From: JAVWPP01 sp036635835
Lineage (GTDB): Bacteria > Bacillota > Clostridia > TANB77 > CAG-465
NCBI GenBank assembly: GCA_036635835.1
Contig: JAVWPP010000002.1
Span: 1-64,000, forward strand
DNA: 64,000 nt
Direction: 5' to 3'
The notes beneath the pieces were generated by a model. That model saw only the letters and a list, made by a program, of their open reading frames with translations. It was not told where the DNA came from and made no database searches. Position 1 is the stretch's first letter; each line of letters begins with the position of its first letter. Positions 59,424-64,000 of the stretch are shown here, piece by piece. The translations under genes and the position numbers were made by a program.

Positions 59424-61160
59424 ATGAATGAAAATAACGTAATTGTTGACGCAAAAATAAAGACAGCAAATACTGTTAGTAGACTTCAAAGATCTGTAGG
59501 AGATAAAAGATTATTAACAAGTATAATGACAGAGGTACTTAAATCAGAAAATGTAGTTATGGAAATGGTAGGACTAACTCAAAATCCAGTTTTCCCTGAG
59601 ATATTTCCAGAGTTTTATATGAAAAATGCATATGGCGAGAGTTTTATAAATTGTCAGCAAAACAATAAATATCATAGATATGGGGTGTGGAAACATAGCT
59701 TAGTGTCAGTAGAAATGGTTTGTGGAGAAGATAAGCCTTTTTCAGATGACCAAGCTACTATATTAAAATGGGTTATGCTTTTGCATGATATAGGTAAATC
59801 TTTCGTAAAAGAAATAAATGTTGATGGAACAGAATCTTTTGTAGGGCATGAAGCTAAATCTAGTGAAATTGCGGCATATATATTAGGTAAATTTGATTTT
59901 GCACAAGATCAAATAAGACAAATGTGTTTGTTAATTGAATATCATGATACGTTTTTAAATATAGATGATGTTTCATACGAGAATATGTTGCTACTTTTTG
60001 AAAAAATGGACCAAGATAAAGATTTGCTTAATATGCTTTTCGAAGTTAAGGAAGCAGATGCTAAGGCTAAAAATATACATTCTTACGAGATAGCTAGAAA
60101 AGTAATAGATGGCTTTTTAGCACTTTCTAGAGATTATTTTAATGATAGATATTTGCAAAAAGGTGGAGTATCTAAGTTTGAAAACGATCAATTATTAGGT
60201 AAAACAGATAATTTAGGGTATGACCCAGAGGCTATAATGGCGGCTACTATTGCAGATTCTCATGATTATGCAAGTAGTGAAACTCACGAGCTGATGAGGG
60301 ACTGTATTTCTCAAATGTGTATGAAGAAAGATATTGATTTATTATATCAACCTATTTTTGATTTAAAATCCGTAAAAGTATGGGGATATGAAGGATATAG
60401 TAGAAATAGAGCACATTCTACGTTAAACATAACTCAAATTATAGACTATGCAAAAGAAATAGATAAATTTGATAAATTGCAGCAGTCTATGTTTGTAAAT
60501 GCAATTGAAAAATTTGCATTAACAGATAAAAAAGAAGTAAATAGATTTTTTATTAGTATAGATATGGACAGCTTTTCTAAGTATGCAAATAAACCTAGGA
60601 TCTATGATATGATGGATAAAACAGCGGTTGTTGTTGAGCTTAAAAACTATCATAAAACAGATACTAGAAAGCTTCAAGCTACTATTGATGAAATTAGAAA
60701 ATTAGGTGGAAAAGTTCTTCTTAATAATTTTGATGGGCTTGTTTTTAAGCAGCAAGATTTAGAAAAAATAAATGTAGATTATATTAAATTTGATATTTCT
60801 ATATTTGGAGAGTTTTTTGCTAATGAAAAAAAATATAAATTTTTAGAAGCTCTAATAACTTTGTGTTTTGTAAAAGAAATTAAGCTTATTGTGTCTGGAA
60901 TTGAGTCATATCCTGTTTTTAGTTTTCTAAAAAGTAAAGGCATTCAGTATATGCAAGGATATTTCTTAGCAAAACCACAAAAAGATATTGTATTATGGGG
61001 AGAAGATATTTATGTTCTTATTAATGGTACAAATGCAGATAATATTGAGCAGCCAAAATACCAATCTACTATAAAAGATCAAGGATATAATCCTAACGAT
61101 CCAAATTCAAGAAGTGCTGGCTTCTTAGGTTCTCAGCCAAAAGAAGAGTCACCATATTAA
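59424..61160 (+). CDS. HD-domain protein with a degenerate C-terminal EAL domain
   Basis: 578 residues, cytoplasmic. The HD domain (about 65-230) looks active: His91, His121-Asp122 in LLHDIGKS, His142, His174-Asp175, and a tRNA-nucleotidyltransferase-like ADAKAK. The EAL domain (about 300-520) keeps Glu323 (YEGYS), Glu405, Lys455 and Glu494, and QGYFLAKP. The paired metal-binding Asp-Asp motif is Asn434-Asn435 (LLNNFDG), and the Asn of the NxS motif reads as Asp. It is unlikely to hydrolyse c-di-GMP but may bind it and control the HD activity. Gly/Pro/Ser-rich tail. Start ATG with GAGGTG. Confidence 0.85.
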   Translation: MNENNVIVDAKIKTANTVSRLQRSVGDKRLLTSIMTEVLKSENVVMEMVGLTQNPVFPEIFPEFYMKNAYGESFINCQQNNKYHRYGVWKHSLVSVEMVCGEDKPFSDDQATILKWVMLLHDIGKSFVKEINVDGTESFVGHEAKSSEIAAYILGKFDFAQDQIRQMCLLIEYHDTFLNIDDVSYENMLLLFEKMDQDKDLLNMLFEVKEADAKAKNIHSYEIARKVIDGFLALSRDYFNDRYLQKGGVSKFENDQLLGKTDNLGYDPEAIMAATIADSHDYASSETHELMRDCISQMCMKKDIDLLYQPIFDLKSVKVWGYEGYSRNRAHSTLNITQIIDYAKEIDKFDKLQQSMFVNAIEKFALTDKKEVNRFFISIDMDSFSKYANKPRIYDMMDKTAVVVELKNYHKTDTRKLQATIDEIRKLGGKVLLNNFDGLVFKQQDLEKINVDYIKFDISIFGEFFANEKKYKFLEALITLCFVKEIKLIVSGIESYPVFSFLKSKGIQYMQGYFLAKPQKDIVLWGEDIYVLINGTNADNIEQPKYQSTIKDQGYNPNDPNSRSAGFLGSQPKEESPY

Positions 61161-61190
61161 AAAAAGATAGAGTAATCTATCTTTTTTTTG
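61159..61190 (+). terminator. Terminator after the HD-EAL gene
   Basis: AAAAAGATAGA/TCTATCTTTTT with a GTAA loop and T8. Confidence 0.87.
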
Positions 61191-61215
61191 CACATAATAG
61201 TTAAAAAGGTGAAGT

Positions 61216-61548
61216 ATGAGTGTATTAGTTGGTTTTTTAAATGGGCTTTTGGCTGCAGGAGCTGGTCATTTGCTAGTTTTTTATCTTATATATATTAAAA
61301 AAATAGAGAGCCATAAGGCGAGAATAACTAGCATGTCTTTAATGGGAATTGCAAGCATTGTGACGGTTTTTGTATATTTAACTCAGATAAAAGTAGATTA
61401 TATTTTAGTTGCAGGTATATCAGTTATTTCTGTGATAATGGGGTATATTGGAGTTGTTTTTATGAATAAAATTGAAAGCGAAAGGTTGAATCTTATATCT
61501 GCTGTAACTGTGTTTATAGTGTGCATATATAAGCTTTTTAAGGTATAA
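61216..61548 (+). CDS. Half-size TauE/SafE-like membrane protein (first of a pair)
   Basis: 110 residues, four membrane helices. The opening GFLNGLLAAGAGHLLVFYLI has the Gly-rich first helix of TauE/SafE permeases, which normally have two such four-helix halves in one chain. AAAGGTGA precedes the ATG. The second half is encoded by the next gene, one base later, so a heterodimer with one copy of each is likely. Substrate unknown; the family is linked to sulfite or sulfoacetate export but with weak specificity. Confidence 0.75.
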   Translation: MSVLVGFLNGLLAAGAGHLLVFYLIYIKKIESHKARITSMSLMGIASIVTVFVYLTQIKVDYILVAGISVISVIMGYIGVVFMNKIESERLNLISAVTVFIVCIYKLFKV

Positions 61549-61549
61549 A

Positions 61550-61978
61550 ATGATAGAAGCAATATTTATAAGTGCATGTGCTTTAATCTCAGGACTTGGC
61601 ATAGGTGGCGGAAGCTTTTTTCTAATTTTCTATAAAAATTTTTTAACAATAGAGCAAAAAGAAGCACAGCTGTATAATGTAATTATGTATATATTTGTTT
61701 CAATAGCAGCAGTTATATATACTACGTTTTACAAAGAAAAAAAAGAAGAAAAAACGAAAAAAAACAAAGAAAAAATAGACTTAAATTATATAAAAAAAAA
61801 TTACATAAGCATAATAATAGGTGCTATTTTAGGCTCAATACTCGTAAAATATATTAGTGGAAAAATACTAAGAAAAACTTTTTTAATATTTATATCGATT
61901 TTAAGCGGATATGAAATAATTATATGTTTAAAAAACATAAAAAAGCACAAGATAAAGATAGATAAGAAAGGAGAATGA
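61550..61978 (+). CDS. Half-size TauE/SafE-like membrane protein (second of a pair)
   Basis: 142 residues. Helices near 3-25, 38-58, 80-102 and 107-128; the first contains SGLGIGGGSFFLIFY, the family Gly motif. A very Lys-rich cytoplasmic loop (YKEKKEEKTKKNKEKID) and basic tail are unusual and would sit on the inside. It starts one base after the previous stop. A 48-residue protein gene follows three bases after its end, so three genes are coupled. Confidence 0.75.
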   Translation: MIEAIFISACALISGLGIGGGSFFLIFYKNFLTIEQKEAQLYNVIMYIFVSIAAVIYTTFYKEKKEEKTKKNKEKIDLNYIKKNYISIIIGAILGSILVKYISGKILRKTFLIFISILSGYEIIICLKNIKKHKIKIDKKGE

Positions 61979-61980
61979 AA

Positions 61981-62127
61981 ATGGATTTTATAAAAGGAAC
62001 CGTTATAGGAATGGCAATAGGTACGTTTCTTGGCTTTTATAATGAAGATAAAATAGATGAAGTTCTTCGTTATAGCAAGAAAAGATATAAGAAAATGATG
62101 AAAAGATATAATTATAATTTATTTTAA
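61981..62127 (+). CDS. 48-residue membrane-associated protein
   Basis: Small gene following the TauE-like pair at two bases, with AAGGAGAATG upstream. An N-terminal hydrophobic Gly-rich helix (GTVIGMAIGTFLGFY) and a strongly basic tail (YSKKRYKKMMKRYNYN). The helix recalls YtxH-like glycine motifs but the match is short. No known function; a small partner of the transporter pair is the simplest idea. Bidirectional terminator after it. Confidence 0.65.
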   Translation: MDFIKGTVIGMAIGTFLGFYNEDKIDEVLRYSKKRYKKMMKRYNYNLF

Positions 62128-62134
62128 AAAAATG

Positions 62135-62166
62135 TGAAAATGAACTCATAATAGAGTTCATTTTTA
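62135..62166. terminator. Bidirectional terminator
   Basis: AAAATGAACTC/GAGTTCATTTT with a 6-nt loop, A-run before and T5 after. It also ends the minus-strand gene. Confidence 0.85.
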
Positions 62167-62655
62167 ATTATCCTTAAAGTACTGTATTTCATTCATTTTT
62201 TTCATATAAATAAACCTAAAATCATTAATTAATCTAGTACCTTCTTCAAAGGAATGATCCATAAATAGCCTGTCTAAATCTAAATTAGTATAGTGTACAA
62301 ATCTGTTTTTTAAATCAATCTTAAGGTCTTGTACGTTTGGATTTTTAGCGTTAATTCCATCAACATAAACGTCTAAAGTTTTGTATTTACTTGGGCAAAA
62401 TTTATATATTTCATTTTTTTCATACTTATCATTTTTAAAATATATACACCATTTCCAAACCGTCATATCCTCCGAAAACTGCCTATAAATTATTAGGTTA
62501 TCTTTTAGCTCTACTGAAAAAGCGTTTTTGCCATGAGATAACTCTAAAGCTGTTTTTGTTATATCTTTTTTAGAAGAAAAGTCATAATAAATAACGCTAA
62601 AAAGTATAAGTATTATTATAGTATCTAAAAGCATATAAAACCAAATTTTTTTCAT
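62164..62655 (-). CDS. Single-pass membrane protein of unknown function
   Basis: 163 residues. N-terminal helix (about 5-24) with KKIWF in front, so it is a signal-anchor or uncleaved signal; no lipobox Cys. The outer part has VWKWCIYFKNDKYEKNEIYK and LKNRFVHYTNLDLDRLF. No family recognised. ATAGGAGGAATTT precedes the ATG. Single gene, convergent with the TauE-like set. Confidence 0.65.
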   Translation of the reverse strand: MKKIWFYMLLDTIIILILFSVIYYDFSSKKDITKTALELSHGKNAFSVELKDNLIIYRQFSEDMTVWKWCIYFKNDKYEKNEIYKFCPSKYKTLDVYVDGINAKNPNVQDLKIDLKNRFVHYTNLDLDRLFMDHSFEEGTRLINDFRFIYMKKMNEIQYFKDN

Positions 62656-62812
62656 AAATTCCTCCTATGTATATAGATATATAGTATCTTAAAATGCATA
62701 CTTTAGCAAGCATAATTATTTTTAGGAAACTAAAATGCATATAAAAGAAAGACTTAGAAAATATATTAATGAAAATACATAAGTTTTATTGAATAATCTT
62801 TATTTTTAGCTA

Positions 62813-62841
62813 TTGATATTTATAATATAATGTAGTATGAT
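62813..62841 (+). promoter_or_regulatory. Promoter of the right-edge operon
   Basis: TTGATA (62813-62818), a 17-bp spacer and TATGAT (62836-62841). Confidence 0.62.
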
Positions 62842-62890
62842 ATATAAGTAATAGTAAACATTTTAAGTAATGTTAACAAGGAGTGATTTT

Positions 62891-63220
62891 ATGGGATTTA
62901 AAAAAACAATAACAATATCTATGGTAGTTGCATTTATAGCATTTTGCTTATCTGGAATTGTATTTGCAGAAGGACTGCCTAAAACAGACGATGTAGTATA
63001 TGATAGCGTGCTTGTAGCACTTGATTACATACAAAAGTATTCATGGCCAATAGCTTTTCTATTTTTTATATTTGCTTTATATAAATTTTATATTTTAGGT
63101 GCTGAAACTTTAGCACATAGAATAGTAGGGCAAAGAATGGTAATAGGAACAGCGCTGTTTTTAGCACTTGCACAATGGATGCCATTAATATATGCATTTA
63201 TAATTTTGGCAGATAAATAA
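62891..63220 (+). CDS. Small exported protein with two TM helices (VirB2/TrbC-like topology)
   Basis: 109 residues. Signal peptide about 1-25 (AFCLSGIVFAEG), a short extracellular part, then two helices (about 43-62 and 77-102) joined by a basic loop (AHRIVGQRMV). Signal peptide plus two helices is the layout of VirB2/TrbC-type pilins, but I see no further match. The start is ATG 62891, 7 nt after AAGGAG; an ATG at 62870 precedes the Shine-Dalgarno. The next gene starts 30 bases later and runs off the window, so this is the head of a new operon. Confidence 0.65.
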   Translation: MGFKKTITISMVVAFIAFCLSGIVFAEGLPKTDDVVYDSVLVALDYIQKYSWPIAFLFFIFALYKFYILGAETLAHRIVGQRMVIGTALFLALAQWMPLIYAFIILADK

Positions 63221-63250
63221 AAAAAGTAGTACCTAAGGAAGGTGAAAAAT

Positions 63251-64000
63251 ATGAGAGTTTTATTTGGATTCAATAAAGACGATATAGCAAAGTCCATAGC
63301 AAATTTCTATGAACAAAAATTTAGTGAAAAATTGGAACAAAAGACTGTGTATTATTATAAGAGCATAATCGAAGAAGTTTCAAAAAATGATTATGATAGA
63401 TTAGTAATTTTAGAGGAATTAGAGCAGTTTCCAGTGAATAATTACGCGCAAATTGATGAATATTTATTTAAAAATATAGACAGAATAACTGACGAATTTG
63501 ATGCAAAAAATATTATATTTATAGCTTCAGATAGAAGAAGAATTGGTGATGAATTTTTAAGTAAATTATTTAACCTTGGCGTATATAATGTTCTTACAGG
63601 ACAAGATAGAATAAAAAGTAGAGTTACTGAAATAATAAAGACACCAAAGTCTAAAAAAGATGTTAAACAGTACTATGAAAATAGTGCTGGCAATAATGTG
63701 TACCAATCTAATGAAGTATCTGAACTTGAAATACAGAAAATACTAGTGTATTACCGTAATTTAGGCAATGACACTTCAAAATATGTTGAAACATTTGATA
63801 GAGTATCTGAGCAATATACCGGAGAACAAATGCGTATAATAATTAATTTTCTACCTCAGAACGTTAGAACATTTTTAAGAGAAAATAGTGAAAAATATAA
63901 AGGCATTTTACAAGTTGGTGAAATTAATATACCAGAACAAGTAGAAAAACAAACTATGGTGCCAATACAACCTGTACAAAAGCAGCATAACAAAGCTCCA
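63251..64000 (+). CDS. Unknown protein, possible receiver-like N-terminus (runs off the window)
   Basis: At least 250 codons, open to the right edge. AAGGTGAAAA precedes the ATG at 63251. Residues 1-125 alternate strands and helices: MRVLFGFNKDDIAKSIANFY, RLVILEELEQF, NIIFIASDRRRIG, LGVYNVLTGQD, compatible with an atypical receiver domain as found at the N-terminus of CpaE/TadZ-like ATPases. The part to 250 is helical with a Gln/Pro-rich linker (VPIQPVQKQHN). No P-loop is seen before the window ends. Confidence 0.7.
   Translation, partial: MRVLFGFNKDDIAKSIANFYEQKFSEKLEQKTVYYYKSIIEEVSKNDYDRLVILEELEQFPVNNYAQIDEYLFKNIDRITDEFDAKNIIFIASDRRRIGDEFLSKLFNLGVYNVLTGQDRIKSRVTEIIKTPKSKKDVKQYYENSAGNNVYQSNEVSELEIQKILVYYRNLGNDTSKYVETFDRVSEQYTGEQMRIIINFLPQNVRTFLRENSEKYKGILQVGEINIPEQVEKQTMVPIQPVQKQHNKAP

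Noticed and set aside
1..64000. CRISPR array, prophage or insertion sequence
   Set aside because: No regularly spaced direct repeats, transposase, integrase or phage structural genes were seen in the window.

Overview
The window looks like chromosome of an AT-rich (roughly 30% GC, judged by eye), spore-forming, monoderm member of the Clostridia, probably an uncultured lineage. Reasons: PolC-type replicase, WalRK, the rpsF-ssb-rpsR operon, MecA, RicT and Veg point to Firmicutes. An alpha/beta-type SASP, SpoIIAA-SpoIIAB, a SipL-like SPOCS-LysM protein and YunB point to endospores, and SipL points to Clostridia rather than Bacilli. Shine-Dalgarno sites are strong and GTG/TTG starts are used. Many promoters read as TTGACA-like, 17 bp, TATAAT-like, often with an extended -10.

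Layout. 0-5 kb: walR-walK-tatD, a metallo-hydrolase, a CmpB-like membrane protein. 5-11.7 kb: a small cationic protein flanked by twin hairpins, tRNA-Pro(UGG), then an unknown membrane protein with acpS, and metG-lepB-holB-ricT-ferredoxin. 11.7-20.6 kb: a prepilin-like surface protein, ruvA, a FemX-type transferase, then ftsE-ftsX followed by two tandem M23 murein hydrolases, a complete septal wall-hydrolysis module. 20.7-25.7 kb: an eight-gene Tad/Flp-like pilus or secretion operon that lacks its ATPase and prepilin peptidase. 25.7-32.5 kb: mecA, rpsF-ssb-rpsR, polC and a short hpf.

32.7-41.3 kb is a surface-protein region: a class B sortase, a SASP, and three secreted proteins sharing an Ig-like repeat. 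One of these ends in an NPNTG motif, one has an SLH-like C-terminus, and one is a large membrane-anchored protein with a strong in-frame internal start. It ends with a 0.73 kb gene-free interval that folds into several nested helices and closes with a terminator. I read this as a roughly 520-nt structured non-coding RNA, and it is the most interesting object here.

41.3-64 kb: spoIIAA-spoIIAB without sigF, two pseudouridine synthases, and a Wzm/Wzt-type polysaccharide ABC exporter flanked by two large paralogous HAD-type proteins. Then come rpsU, a C-terminal-processing protease, an O-antigen ligase-like protein, veg, sipL-yunB and rplM-rpsI with a candidate L13 leader. The end holds an HD protein with an EAL domain that has lost its metal-binding aspartates, two half-size TauE-like proteins, small unknowns, and the start of another membrane-system operon running off the window.
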